Assembly: GCA_017962445.1 (NCBI GenBank) | Contig: JAGCVI010000031.1 | Coordinates: forward strand, 1 to 64,000 | Direction: 5' to 3' | Length of the DNA: 64,000 bases | Origin: Bacteroidales bacterium | Lineage (GTDB): Bacteria; Bacteroidota; Bacteroidia; Bacteroidales; P3 | Translations under genes and position numbers: made by a program | Part shown: positions 7,698 to 17,700 of the stretch, piece by piece | How positions within the stretch are numbered: the stretch's first letter is position 1 | Layout of the letters: every line of letters starts with the position of its first letter | Notes under the pieces: generated by a model | The model's database searches: none | Told to the model about the DNA's origin: nothing | The model's input: the letters and a program-made list of their open reading frames with translations, nothing else

Positions 7698-8534
7698 TCA
7701 CTTCCAGTAGCGATACAGCAGGCTTCCCTTTTTGACAAAAGGCATCATCTCCTTCTTAGGGACGAAGACATACACGAGAGGATCTCTCAGATTGTCGGTG
7801 GGAATGTAGTATTTTAGTCCGTCTTTGCAAATCTCGAAGGATACCCCCGAGTAAATATTGTCATCGTAGGGGACTTTCTCGGGATGGTTCTTGTAGAATT
7901 CCTGCTCTATCAGTTTTGTTATTTTAATTTGGTTGTCGTTGGTGAAGTCCAGCAGGTCGTAGGCAGTGAGCAGCTGTCCGGTCTTGCGGTCGAAAGTGAG
8001 CATCTCGTAGCTTGTAATGGTGTTGCCCGCCAAACGGACGTTCGACAGGTAGTAAGAGATGAAAGGCTGTTTCTTGTCCAAAGGCTTGCCGTCGACAATG
8101 TCGCTCAATATGCCGTTGGCATCGATATAGCATTTGTATAGGTAGAGCGACTCCTCGTCAAATGGTGTCATCAGTTCGACAAGGAAATCATTCATGTTCT
8201 TGCGGTATTGCTTGATAAGTTCGGCGTATCTGGTGTCGCCGGGGATAAAAGTGAGTTCAAAGACACGGTTCAGCACGGTGTCGCGTATGGCCGACAGCAC
8301 CTTGCGCTCGGATTCGGGTGCGTTTTCGACATCGGGCAACGTCAGGTTTATCATGTAGTGAACCCCCACGTCGTAGCTTTGGTAGGCTTCGTCGGCGGGT
8401 TTGGTGTTGCCGACGGTGTGTAGATTGTATGTGGGGATGGTCTGCGCCGGTGCGTGGCACCACATGCCGGCAGTCAATAGCAGGCAAAACAGCAACCCTC
8501 TGTGTCGGATTGTTATTTGTTGGCGGCTCTTCAT
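7698..8534 (-). CDS. Secreted DUF3298/RsiV-like protein
   Basis: A 278-residue exported protein. A hydrophobic segment near residues 13-30 (LLFCLLLTAGMWCHAPAQ) looks like a signal peptide. The rest resembles the two-part DUF4163/DUF3298 fold: 'YMINLTLPDV', 'SYYLSNVRLAGNTITSYEML' and 'LTAYDLLDFT...KLIEQEF'. The C-terminal portion 'GVSFEICKDGLKYYIP' matches DUF3298 domains, which occur in RsiV anti-sigma factors and lysozyme-binding proteins. There is no membrane anchor beyond the signal, so a direct anti-sigma role is unlikely. It lies 22 bp upstream of the YiiX-like gene and is probably in its operon. Confidence 0.65.
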   Translation of the reverse strand: MKSRQQITIRHRGLLFCLLLTAGMWCHAPAQTIPTYNLHTVGNTKPADEAYQSYDVGVHYMINLTLPDVENAPESERKVLSAIRDTVLNRVFELTFIPGDTRYAELIKQYRKNMNDFLVELMTPFDEESLYLYKCYIDANGILSDIVDGKPLDKKQPFISYYLSNVRLAGNTITSYEMLTFDRKTGQLLTAYDLLDFTNDNQIKITKLIEQEFYKNHPEKVPYDDNIYSGVSFEICKDGLKYYIPTDNLRDPLVYVFVPKKEMMPFVKKGSLLYRYWK

Positions 8535-8624
8535 GTCTGTTGCTTTTTGGTGGGAAATCTTTTCTGAAAGAAACGAAATCAGGCAGTTTTTATTGTTTTG
8601 AGGATTGAGTAAAAGAATTTTTTG

Positions 8625-8632
8625 TATTTTTG
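8625..8632 (+). promoter_or_regulatory. Promoter -7 box for ileS
   Basis: TATTTTTG followed by CA matches TAnnTTTG. It leaves a leader of about 60 nt before the ileS ATG. No well-spaced -33 TTG was found. Confidence 0.6.
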
Positions 8633-8697
8633 CAAGTTCGTTGCACGTTGTATGCCTTGTGCAACTATCTGAATATATGTATATAATATAAACGACT

Positions 8698-11600
8698 ATG
8701 AGTTATAACGAATATAAGCAGCTTAATTTGACCCAGATTGGCGAGGATATCCGCCGCTGGTGGGAAGAAAACCAGACATTCGAAAAAGGACAGAAACTCA
8801 GCGAGGGCCATCCGGCTTTCGTCTTCTATGACGGACCCCCGTCGGCCAACGGCAAACCCGGCATCCACCATGTCATGGCACGCACCATCAAGGATGTCTT
8901 CTGCCGCTACAAGGCTCAGAAAGGTTTCCATGTCGACCGCAAGGCCGGCTGGGACACCCACGGCCTGCCCGTTGAGCTTGGCGTGGAGAAAAACCTCGGC
9001 ATAACCAAAGAGGATATTGGCAAGAAAATCAGTGTCGACGAGTATAACAAGGCATGCCGCACAGAGGTGCTGAAATACAAGGACCTGTGGGACGAGCTGA
9101 CCAAGCAGATGGGTTACTGGGTCGACCTGAAGAACCCTTATATCACATTCGAGAACGAATACATCGAAACCCTATGGTTCCTGCTCAAGCAGCTCTACGA
9201 CAAGGGACTGCTCTACAAAGGCTACACCATCCAGCCCTTCAGCCCTGCCGCCGGTACAGGCTTGTCGAGCCACGAGCTTAACCTGCCCGGCTGCTACCGC
9301 GACGTGAAGGATACCACCTGCGTAGCTTTGTTCAAGATTAAGGACTTTAAGGACCTTAAAGACCTTAAGGACCTTAAGGAATTGCCAACCTACGCCATCG
9401 CCTGGACCACAACACCATGGACACTGCCAAGCAACACTGCCCTCTGCGTAGGACCCAATATCGACTATGTGCTGCTGAAGACAATGCACCCCTACAGGGA
9501 AGAGGAGTGTTATATCATAATGGCCAAAGCTCTTGTGTCTTCTATGTTTCCGACCAAGGAAGGCGAGGAACCCAAGTATGAAATCATGGCCGAGTGCAAG
9601 GGCACCGATCTCGAAGGCCTCTACTACGAGCAGCTGATTCCTTGGGTAAAGCCCACTGTTGTCGACAATGTGAACCAGACTCATCGCCAGGCCGCAGACT
9701 GCGAGGCGTTCCGCATTATCCTTGGCGATTACGTCACTACCGAGGACGGTACCGGTATCGTCCACATTGCCCCGACATTCGGTGCCGACGACGCCCGCGT
9801 GGCAAAGAAGGCCGGAATCGCCGACCTGCTTCTTTACGACCGCGACGGCAAGCAGATGCCTATGGTCGACAGACGTGGCCGCTTTGCACCCATCGAAGAC
9901 CTTGACCCCGAATGGGTGAAGGATAACGTCAACACCGAGCTATACGGACAATACGCTGGCAAGTTCGTCAAGAACGCCTTCGACCCCACCAAGACCGACA
10001 AGGACATGAGCCTCGACGTGGAGCTGGTCATAATGCTTAAGGAGCAGGGCAAGCTTTTCAAGAGCGAGAAGCACACCCACAGCTATCCTCATTGCTGGCG
10101 CACCGACAAGCCTGTGCTGTACTACCCGCTCGACAGCTGGTTTATCCGCACCACCGCGTTGAAGGACCGCATGATTGAACTCAACAAGACCATCAACTGG
10201 AAGCCCGAAGCCACCGGCACCGGCCGTTTCGGCAACTGGCTCGAGAACATAGTGGACTGGAACCTCAGCCGCAGCCGCTACTGGGGCACGCCGCTGCCTA
10301 TCTGGCGCACCGAGGACGGCCGCGAGGAGCTTTGCATCGGCAGCATCAAGCAACTGTGCGAGGAGATAGAGAAATCCGTCGCCGCTGGCATGATGAAACA
10401 GGAGGATGTCGATAAGCTTGGATATTCAAAATCCAAAATTCAGAATTCAGAATTCGATTTGCATCGCCCCTATATCGATGATGTGATACTGGTTTCGCCG
10501 AGCGGCAAGCCTATGCGTCGCGAGCCCGACCTCATTGACGTGTGGTTCGACAGCGGTGCCATGCCCTACGCTCAGATTCACTATATGGGCGAGGAATTGC
10601 GCAGCGACCAGTTCCCGGCCGATTTCATCGCCGAAGGTGTCGACCAGACCCGCGGATGGTTCTATACACTCCATGCCATTGCCACCATGTGCTTCGACAG
10701 CGTGGCGTTCAAGAACGTCATCTCCAACGGCCTTGTGCTCGACAAGAACGGTAACAAGATGTCCAAGCGCCTCGGCAACGGTGTCGACCCCTTCGAGACC
10801 CTCAAGAAATATGGCCCCGACGCTACACGCTGGTATATGATTACCAACAGTCAGCCGTGGGACAACCTCAAGTTCGACGCTGAAGGTGTCGACGAGGTGC
10901 GCCGCAAACTGTTCGGCACGCTCTTCAATACCTACAGCTTCTTTGCCCTCTACGCCAACCTCGACCATTTTGAATACAAGGAGGCCGACATCGCTATAGA
11001 GAAACGTCCTGAAATCGACCGATGGATACTTAGCGAGCTCAACACGCTTGTCAAGACTGTCGACGAGGCCTTTGCCGACTACGAGCCCACCCGTGCCGGC
11101 CGCGCCATCTCGGAGTTTGTCGACGCATATCTCAGCAACTGGTATGTGCGCTTGTGCCGCCGCCGTTTCTGGAAAGGCGAATACAGCGACGACAAGATTT
11201 CGGCCTATCAGACACTCTACACCTGTCTCGAGACGCTCAGCCGCCTCATGTCGCCCATCGCACCGTTCTTCAGCGAACGCATGTATCAGGACCTCAACGG
11301 CGTAACCCGTCGCGTCGATGCCGCCTCTGTGCATCACGCCGAGTTCCCGAAGGTGAACGAAGCAATGATAGACCGTTCTCTCGAGGAACGCATGCAGCTG
11401 GCACAGCATATATGCTCGATGGGACTCTCGCTCCGCAAGAAGAGCAACCTGCGTGTACGTCAGCCGTTGGCCAAGATTGTGCTACCTGTCCATGATGATA
11501 ATTTCAGACAGCAGGTGGAGCGTGTCAAGCACCTTATCTGCAGCGAGCTTAATATCAAGGATGTCGAATTCCTTGCTGCCGACAACACCCTGCTTGTCAA

Positions 11601-12120
11601 GAGCATCAAGCCCAATTTCAAGACTTTGGGTCCGCGCTACGGCAAGATAATGAAGTCTATCGCCTCTGCAATCACAGCCTTCTCGCAGCAGCAAATCAAC
11701 GCCCTCGAGGAATCAGGTCGTTGCGACCTCACCGTCGAAGGCCAGCCAGTCGAGGTTTTGCTGAGTGACGTTGAGATTGCTACACAGGACATCCCCGGAT
11801 GGGTGGTGGCAAACGAGGGCAACCTCACGGTGGCACTAGATATTACGTTGACACAGGAACTCGTGGACGAAGGTATTGCCCGCGAGCTTGTCAATCGCAT
11901 CCAGAACATTCGCAAGGACGGCTTTGACGTCACCGACCGCATTGATGTCACTCTGCAGCATGGCGAGTGGGACGCTGCCGTCGAACGTTACCGTGAATAC
12001 ATCAGCAACGAGACCTTGGCAGAGAGCCTGAAACTGGTCGATGCCATCGATTCGCCCGAAGCACAGCAGATTGAAATTGTCGACGGCAAGCCGACAATGA
12101 TTCTCGTTGTCAAGAGATAA
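8698..12120 (+). CDS. ileS: Isoleucyl-tRNA synthetase
   Basis: A 1140-residue class I aminoacyl-tRNA synthetase that charges tRNA-Ile in the cytoplasm. The HIGH-type motif is 'GKPGIHH' (about residues 52-58). The CP1 editing domain includes 'AWTTTPWTLPSNTA'. The KMSKS-type motif is 'KMSKR' (about 687-691), and the anticodon-binding and C-terminal domains follow. The long form is the eukaryote-like type common in Bacteroidetes. It carries two unusual in-frame microsatellites: K-D-L/F triplets at residues 215-229, just before the editing core, and a heptamer tract giving 'YSKSKIQNSEF' near residue 580. The flanking motifs are intact, so the enzyme is probably active. Confidence 0.97.
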   Translation: MSYNEYKQLNLTQIGEDIRRWWEENQTFEKGQKLSEGHPAFVFYDGPPSANGKPGIHHVMARTIKDVFCRYKAQKGFHVDRKAGWDTHGLPVELGVEKNLGITKEDIGKKISVDEYNKACRTEVLKYKDLWDELTKQMGYWVDLKNPYITFENEYIETLWFLLKQLYDKGLLYKGYTIQPFSPAAGTGLSSHELNLPGCYRDVKDTTCVALFKIKDFKDLKDLKDLKELPTYAIAWTTTPWTLPSNTALCVGPNIDYVLLKTMHPYREEECYIIMAKALVSSMFPTKEGEEPKYEIMAECKGTDLEGLYYEQLIPWVKPTVVDNVNQTHRQAADCEAFRIILGDYVTTEDGTGIVHIAPTFGADDARVAKKAGIADLLLYDRDGKQMPMVDRRGRFAPIEDLDPEWVKDNVNTELYGQYAGKFVKNAFDPTKTDKDMSLDVELVIMLKEQGKLFKSEKHTHSYPHCWRTDKPVLYYPLDSWFIRTTALKDRMIELNKTINWKPEATGTGRFGNWLENIVDWNLSRSRYWGTPLPIWRTEDGREELCIGSIKQLCEEIEKSVAAGMMKQEDVDKLGYSKSKIQNSEFDLHRPYIDDVILVSPSGKPMRREPDLIDVWFDSGAMPYAQIHYMGEELRSDQFPADFIAEGVDQTRGWFYTLHAIATMCFDSVAFKNVISNGLVLDKNGNKMSKRLGNGVDPFETLKKYGPDATRWYMITNSQPWDNLKFDAEGVDEVRRKLFGTLFNTYSFFALYANLDHFEYKEADIAIEKRPEIDRWILSELNTLVKTVDEAFADYEPTRAGRAISEFVDAYLSNWYVRLCRRRFWKGEYSDDKISAYQTLYTCLETLSRLMSPIAPFFSERMYQDLNGVTRRVDAASVHHAEFPKVNEAMIDRSLEERMQLAQHICSMGLSLRKKSNLRVRQPLAKIVLPVHDDNFRQQVERVKHLICSELNIKDVEFLAADNTLLVKSIKPNFKTLGPRYGKIMKSIASAITAFSQQQINALEESGRCDLTVEGQPVEVLLSDVEIATQDIPGWVVANEGNLTVALDITLTQELVDEGIARELVNRIQNIRKDGFDVTDRIDVTLQHGEWDAAVERYREYISNETLAESLKLVDAIDSPEAQQIEIVDGKPTMILVVKR
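9340..9384 (+). repeat. 9-bp coding microsatellite inside ileS
   Basis: Five contiguous 9-bp units (AAGGACCTT and variants) are exactly in frame and encode KDF-KDL-KDL-KDL-KEL. They sit between 'VALFKI' and the conserved 'AWTTTPW' motif of the editing domain. Confidence 0.85.
10424..10458 (+). repeat. 7-bp coding microsatellite inside ileS
   Basis: Five 7-bp units (ATTCAAA, ATCCAAA, ATTCAGA, ATTCAGA, ATTCGAT) lie within the reading frame and encode the stretch SKSKIQNSEF before the conserved 'LHRPYIDDV'. Confidence 0.8.
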
Positions 12121-12145
12121 TCAAGATATAACGCTAATTAAAACA

Positions 12146-12177
12146 AGCCCCGAAAGTCAGAATGAACTTTCGGGGCT
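12146..12177. terminator. Bidirectional intrinsic terminator between ileS and the FKBP gene
   Basis: A perfect 12-bp stem AGCCCCGAAAGT/ACTTTCGGGGCT with an 8-nt loop lies between the two converging genes. A T-rich tract follows on the minus strand and a weaker one on the plus strand. Confidence 0.85.
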
Positions 12178-12206
12178 CGTTATATTCTCAATATGTCGTT
12201 GCTTTG

Positions 12207-12971
12207 TCAGTCTTGGACATCGTGGAGTTCGACATCGAATATCACTGTCGCGTATGGCGGTACATGCTCGGTGCCTTTGTCGCCCCATGCTTTGCCATAG
12301 GGAAGATAGAGACGGTAGGTGCTTCCTCCCTTCATCAGGCATATGCCGTCGACCATCCCCGGGATCATTGTGGACTCGTTAAGTACGGTGGTAATGGGGA
12401 CGCGGTTGCCGTAGGTCTGGTCGAAAATCTGTCCGTTGGTGAAGCTGCCTTTGTAGTCGAATTTCACCACCAGTCCCCTTTCAGCCTGACGTCCGTTGCC
12501 CTCCTTCAGGACTTCATAGTAGATACCGCTTTCAGACTTCTTTATTTTGGGGTTCTTCTCTTGTATCATTGCGAAGTATTCAGTCTCTCTCTTGGCTGCT
12601 TCCTGCTCCATCATGCCTTGATGTTCGATAAGGTATTTGAATTGCTTTGTCTCGATTTTGTTTCTGAGGTAGCTCATCTGGGTCTGGGTGAGAGGCTGTT
12701 TCTGCTTGTCAAGGGTGTAGCACATTGCCTGGAACAAAAGCTCACGGTTTGGCGTGATACCGGAGCTGGCCAGTCTTTGTGCTAGGTCGATGCCGAGTGC
12801 CCAGCTGATGCTGTCCTCTTCACTCTTCAACTCAACGGGCTTGTCGCTCTTGACCACAACGGTTATCGTCTCCTCATTTGCTTCTTTCTTGTCTTTCTTG
12901 CATGCCGTGGCGAAGCATATCGATGCAACGGCTATCGACATAACGGCTATAAGGGTGATTCTCTTTGTCAT
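12207..12971 (-). CDS. FKBP-type peptidyl-prolyl cis-trans isomerase lipoprotein
   Basis: A 254-residue lipoprotein. The signal peptide ends in a lipobox (CFATAC), which makes Cys about residue 23 the lipidated residue. A charged helical dimerisation segment (about 60-140) like that of FkpA/Mip proteins precedes the FKBP domain (about 145-250), with 'LVVKFDYKGSFTNGQIFDQTYG', 'MIPGMVDGICLMKGGSTYRLYLP' and 'YGKAWGDKG'. It should help fold envelope proteins from its membrane anchor. It lies 80 bp downstream of the arginine decarboxylase gene on the same strand. Confidence 0.93.
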   Translation of the reverse strand: MTKRITLIAVMSIAVASICFATACKKDKKEANEETITVVVKSDKPVELKSEEDSISWALGIDLAQRLASSGITPNRELLFQAMCYTLDKQKQPLTQTQMSYLRNKIETKQFKYLIEHQGMMEQEAAKRETEYFAMIQEKNPKIKKSESGIYYEVLKEGNGRQAERGLVVKFDYKGSFTNGQIFDQTYGNRVPITTVLNESTMIPGMVDGICLMKGGSTYRLYLPYGKAWGDKGTEHVPPYATVIFDVELHDVQD

Positions 12972-13051
12972 TCTAAGTGATTATTAATTGTTGTGTTTCG
13001 ATAACGCTCGTATATCATTATTATTATAGGTACAGACTTTTTTTTTGTTGT

Positions 13052-14452
13052 CTAATACCCGAGAATCTTGAGCATCGATTTGTGGCTTTGCTCTTTTGCA
13101 AACAGCTTCGTGGAATAGTCTCCGTTCTCGTCTTTGTCAATGATGATGTGTTTGGGGGCGGGGATAAGGCAGTGCTGGATGCCGCCGTATCCGCCAAGAC
13201 TCTCCTGGTAGGCTCCGGTGTGGAAGAAACCTATGTAAAGTGGTTCGTCCTTCTGCAACTTGGGCAAGAAGATGGCGTTGGCGTGTGAATCGGCGTTGTA
13301 GTAGTCCTCACTGTCGCATGTCAGTCCGCCAAGGAACACACGTTGGTATTCGCAGTCCCAATGGTTGATGGGCAACATGATGAATCGCTGGTTGATGCCC
13401 CAGGTGTCGGGCAACGTCGTGATGAACGATGAGTCTATCATGTACCAGAGCTCGCGGTCGTTCTGCTGCTTCTGGTCGAGGATGCTGTAGAGGGTCGCTC
13501 CGCTTTCGCCGACGGTGAAGGAACCGAATTCGGTGAAGATGTTGGGCTCGTCGACTCCGCGCAGGGTGCAGATGTTCTTTATCTGTGCAAGAATCTCCTC
13601 GGCCATGTATTCGTAGTCATAGTTTGCGGCCAGCGAATTCTTTATCGGGAAGCCTCCGCCAATGTTTAGTGAGTCGAGTTCAGGGCATACATGTTTCAGG
13701 TCGCAATACACATTGACGCATTTCGACAACTCGTTCCAATAGTAGGCTGTGTCGCGTATTCCGGTATTGATGAAGAAATGCAGCATCTTGAATGTGTACT
13801 TGGGATTGTCCTTTATTACATCCTCGTAGAACGACACAATGTCGTTGTACCTGATGCCAAGGCGCGATGTGTAGAAGTCGAAACGGGGCTCTTCCTCTGC
13901 GGCAATGCGGATGCCTATCTTCATTGGAACCTCTGGGTCCTGCATTGCCTCGTCAAGCAGGTGCATCTCGTGTTTGTTGTCGATGATAGGGACGATGTTG
14001 TGAAAACCGTCCTTGTACAACTCGGCTATGTTTTCGATGTACTGTTGGCGTTTGAAACCGTTGCAAACAATGAAAATGTCTTTGTCTATTAATCCGTTGT
14101 TATATAGTTCTTGTATCAAATTGATGTCGAATGCGCTTGAGGTCTCAAGGTTGATGTCGTTCTTCAACGCTTCCTCCATCACAAAGCTGAAATGGCTGCT
14201 TTTGGTGCAGTAGCAATAGTTGTATGTGCCTTTGTAATCGGTCTTGGCTATGGCTACATTGAACAGACGTTTGGCACGCTGTATCTGTGAACTTATTTTT
14301 GGCAGATAGGTGATTTTTAGCGGCGTTCCGTATTGTTTTATTACCTCCATGAGTGGTATGTCGTGGAAGTAGAGTTCGCCGTCCTCGGTACGGAATTCGT
14401 CCTGCGGAAACTCGAATGTCTGGTCGATTAAATCGTAATATTTGTTTTTCAT
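13052..14452 (-). CDS. speA: Bacteroidetes-type arginine decarboxylase (PLP, alanine-racemase fold)
   Basis: A 466-residue PLP enzyme of fold type III. 'YCYCTKSSHFSFVMEEAL' carries the expected PLP-binding Lys. 'SLNIGGGFPI' is the glycine-rich phosphate-binding loop, 'TEFGSFTVGESGATLY' follows, and 'LGGLTCDSEDYY' holds the active-site Cys-Asp pair. The sequence closely follows the Bacteroidetes proteins annotated as biosynthetic arginine decarboxylase (agmatine and polyamine synthesis). The short length distinguishes it from the roughly 650-residue E. coli SpeA. A -7 box lies 75 bp upstream. Substrate specificity (arginine versus other diamino acids) is inferred from family resemblance. Confidence 0.85.
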   Translation of the reverse strand: MKNKYYDLIDQTFEFPQDEFRTEDGELYFHDIPLMEVIKQYGTPLKITYLPKISSQIQRAKRLFNVAIAKTDYKGTYNYCYCTKSSHFSFVMEEALKNDINLETSSAFDINLIQELYNNGLIDKDIFIVCNGFKRQQYIENIAELYKDGFHNIVPIIDNKHEMHLLDEAMQDPEVPMKIGIRIAAEEEPRFDFYTSRLGIRYNDIVSFYEDVIKDNPKYTFKMLHFFINTGIRDTAYYWNELSKCVNVYCDLKHVCPELDSLNIGGGFPIKNSLAANYDYEYMAEEILAQIKNICTLRGVDEPNIFTEFGSFTVGESGATLYSILDQKQQNDRELWYMIDSSFITTLPDTWGINQRFIMLPINHWDCEYQRVFLGGLTCDSEDYYNADSHANAIFLPKLQKDEPLYIGFFHTGAYQESLGGYGGIQHCLIPAPKHIIIDKDENGDYSTKLFAKEQSHKSMLKILGY

Positions 14453-14525
14453 CGTGCCAAATAATTAAGTTAGATTTTAAATATTCGTTGTAATCCAATT
14501 GACTTGGATTGGTTGAAACCGGGTG

Positions 14526-14533
14526 CAAAAATA
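14526..14533 (-). promoter_or_regulatory. Promoter -7 box for the arginine decarboxylase gene
   Basis: On the minus strand TATTTTTG is followed by CA, matching TAnnTTTG, about 75 bp before the ATG. Confidence 0.6.
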
Positions 14534-14684
14534 CAATATAAATCTGAATTATAGCCGCTATTTGTTCTTTTTTCTTTTCGTTTTTATGCGTTATTATTGT
14601 CTGTGAAATATGTAATATATTGTTTTGTAGTCATATAATTCTTTTTGTTGTTTTTCAAGGCGGTATAATAATATGTTATAAAAC
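14534..14684. other. AT-rich intergenic segment without recognised features
   Basis: This is the inner part of the 300-bp gap between the arginine decarboxylase promoter and the terminator of the C25 protease gene. It is AT-rich, and no open frame, repeat or structured element was recognised. Confidence 0.5.
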
Positions 14685-14726
14685 AATCGAGTCGGATTGA
14701 CTTCCAAATGTCAATCCGACTCGATT
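14685..14726 (-). terminator. Strong intrinsic terminator of the C25 protease gene
   Basis: A perfect 17-bp inverted repeat (14685-14701 with 14710-14726) has an 8-nt loop. On the minus strand it is followed by a short T-rich run. It lies 27 bp past the stop of the C25 gene. Confidence 0.85.
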
Positions 14727-14752
14727 GGAATGGGCTTTTATGGAAAAATGCC

Positions 14753-17700
14753 TTATTTCTTCACCACTTTTCGCGTGGTCATGTGTCCATCGCGGTCATG
14801 GATGGTGACGAAATATATCCCATTGTTCATGTTCGACATGTCGACTGTATATATGTCACCATTCGCTGTCTGGTCGATGATTCTCCTGCCGACCATGTCG
14901 GTGACAACTATGCGTGCCATGCCGTTGCATTCGATATTAAGCATATTGTGTGTCGGATTGGGATAGACGGATGCTTCGATTTCGCTCTCGGCAATGTCGA
15001 TTCCAACATCAACGGTTATTGTTGTTGATGCAGTGGCTGAGCATGCTCCGACATATCCTGTTACCGTGTATGTTGTTGTGCTGATAGGCTGGACATAGGT
15101 CGATGCGAATGTCGATCCGTTATCCCACAGGTAGCGGTCGGCTCCCGAGGCGTCCAGTCGCACATACTGGCCTGACCATACGGTGCTCTTGTCTGCACTG
15201 ATGCTCAATTCGGGTGTGCTGACTACATTGAGTGTGAGGATGTAGATTCCATTGGATGTGGTGTCGACAAAGTAGTGGTTGCCGGTTGCCAGGGCGTCGG
15301 TACTGATTGTCTGGCTGTTGAAAGTGTAGGTGCTTCCTGCACAGACGCTGTCAATCACATAGCGGCGTGGCGTTCCGACATACGGAAGATGGATATTGTC
15401 AATCCATGCACAATCGCTGCCGTTCTTGGCACTCGCGTCTTTCTCGTATGCGAACTTGAACGTGTGGGTGCCTTGAGGAACGTAGTAGGCACTGCGGCTC
15501 CAGCTGTTGCTTGTGCCGCTGAGCTCTTCCATCATGGTGTTGTCTATATAAAAGCGGAAGAAATCATATCCATCTTCGGACGAGACGTTTTTGTAGAATG
15601 TAATGCTGTCGTCTACAGACGATGTCCATGTGATGCTGAGTTCGGAATCCTTGTTGTTGCCGCTGTTTGAACCCCAGTTGCTGCCCCAGGTCTTGGAACG
15701 TGCGCAGTAGGTGCCGGCATAGGCTCCGGTGTTGGTCAGCTCCCATGGATAGGTGCCCTGAGTCCATGTGACATTGCCCCACGAGTTGTCCTCAAAGGTT
15801 ATCAGGTCAAGATCCTCGCCAAAGGTAATCTTGATGGTGTCTTTTACGGTTGTGAATCCGTTGTTGATGGTCTGTATAAAAGGAAGTGTGCAGTCAACGG
15901 GTTCGCCGTTCGTGGCGACAAGGTTGAATGTGGTGGTCGCAGAACTGCCTGGATTGATGTTGCTGATCTGTACTGTCGGGTTCTGTACGGTCAGGGCGGG
16001 GTCAAGACTTGTCAGGGTGACGGTGCCGCTATGTAATGCGGCGTGGCCGTTGTTGCTGTTTGTGACGGTAAGTGTGGCACTGCCCTGCGAGGCAATGTTG
16101 TTGTTGAAGGTATGGCTTTGCAGCTTCATCCTGTCGGCATTGACATTGAAGTTGTATAATGTCGAGCTCATACGCTCGTCGCCGTTGTCCCAGCGTACAA
16201 TGACGCGAACCGATGAGACTGCCTGGTCGGCGACGTTGCCGAACACATGACCGGTGCAGATATTGTTGAGGTTAAGGCTGCTGCCTGCTGCGATAGAGGT
16301 GTTGAGGTATATCATTCCGACGGTGTCAAAGAGGATGTCGCCATCGACACTCTGGAACTCGATGGAGACGTTCTCGGCCTCGTTGACACCGTTGTTGGTC
16401 AACGTGATGTTGAAACTAATATCGCCGTCGGCATTGATGGATCCGTTGGGAGTAAAGTCATAGGACGATACGTAAGGACCGTTGGCTATGATGTTCACAT
16501 TCTGAATGTATGGTCTATAGCCTTGCGCGGTGATTACCACTTCGTGAGTATTGATGGCCATTATCGGGCTAAAATCCAGTGTCGCCATACCGTTGGCATT
16601 GGCAAACGTTGCTGCCACAAGGTTATGGTTGGCATCGGTGAAACCGATATAGGCGTAAGGCACTGCCGTGATGTTCATGCTGTTGCTCCCTACCGACAGT
16701 ACGGCTGGTACGTTGGCAGTCATTATGGAGCCCTGTCCGTGATAGTAGGGCATGAGCGACGGGTCGCCCATCAGGTGGTATATCTGCCAGTAGTATTCTT
16801 TCATCAGATCGTTGCTGCTGCTGCTCTGCACAGCCATGTTGCCGGCATATATCATGGATCCCATGGTTGTATACCAGTTTGAATACGACTCGCCGTGCGA
16901 ATGGAAGAGTCTGTCATACATGCCGAGGTTGTTGGCATCGTAGTCTGGGTTGCAGGTGTTGTTGATGACGCTGCGCAGTCCTACCGACCAGTAGAAGTCT
17001 TCAGTCCAGTAGGTGGAGTTGCTACCGCCGATGTATGCCACTGCTCCTGCGTTGTTGCCTTTGCGCAGCAGTGCCTCACCGAGGCAGGCACTGATTTGGT
17101 AGCTGTTGGTCAGGCAGCAGTTGCCAATCATGACTATGGGCTTGTTGTTGTTGGTCATCTGCGCGACGTTGTTGGTGGTGAAGCTGGGCGTTCCCCATGA
17201 GGTCTCCGAGCCATGGGCTGTATAGTTTACAAATCCGCATCCGCTATTGTACAGGTTGCGGAGCGCTGTGGCTGCCTCTGTGGTGTTCGAACTGCCTGTC
17301 ACGGTGACCCCTGTAGGTGCGAAACTGGTATTGTTTTTGTAGTATACGATAGTGCTGAAGCCATTGGCGGCAGTTACATACGTCTTGGCTGCGTAGTCCA
17401 TGGCTGGGTCGCCGTATTTATAGGCGTTGTCACTGCTCTGGCCTCTGTCCACGCCTGCGATGAGTGCTGCCGTGCTGAGGTATGAATCGTCGGGGAATGT
17501 GTATTGCTCATACATTAGGGTCTTGGAAATCTGGGGCTGCAGTTCGGACAAGTTCTGTGCCGAGAAGCGTCCGTAGTAGCAATCGGGCAGATAGTCGTTG
17601 CCTGTCCAGCAGCAGTAGGACAGGTCGCTGGAGTGTGGACCGTCGTATGAGGAGAGGCTGAACGCCGGTATCTGGTCAATGTCGCCGACAAAAAGCACGT

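Noticed and set aside
10447..11409. 320-codon minus-strand open frame opposite ileS
   Set aside because: A shadow frame of a clearly coding gene.
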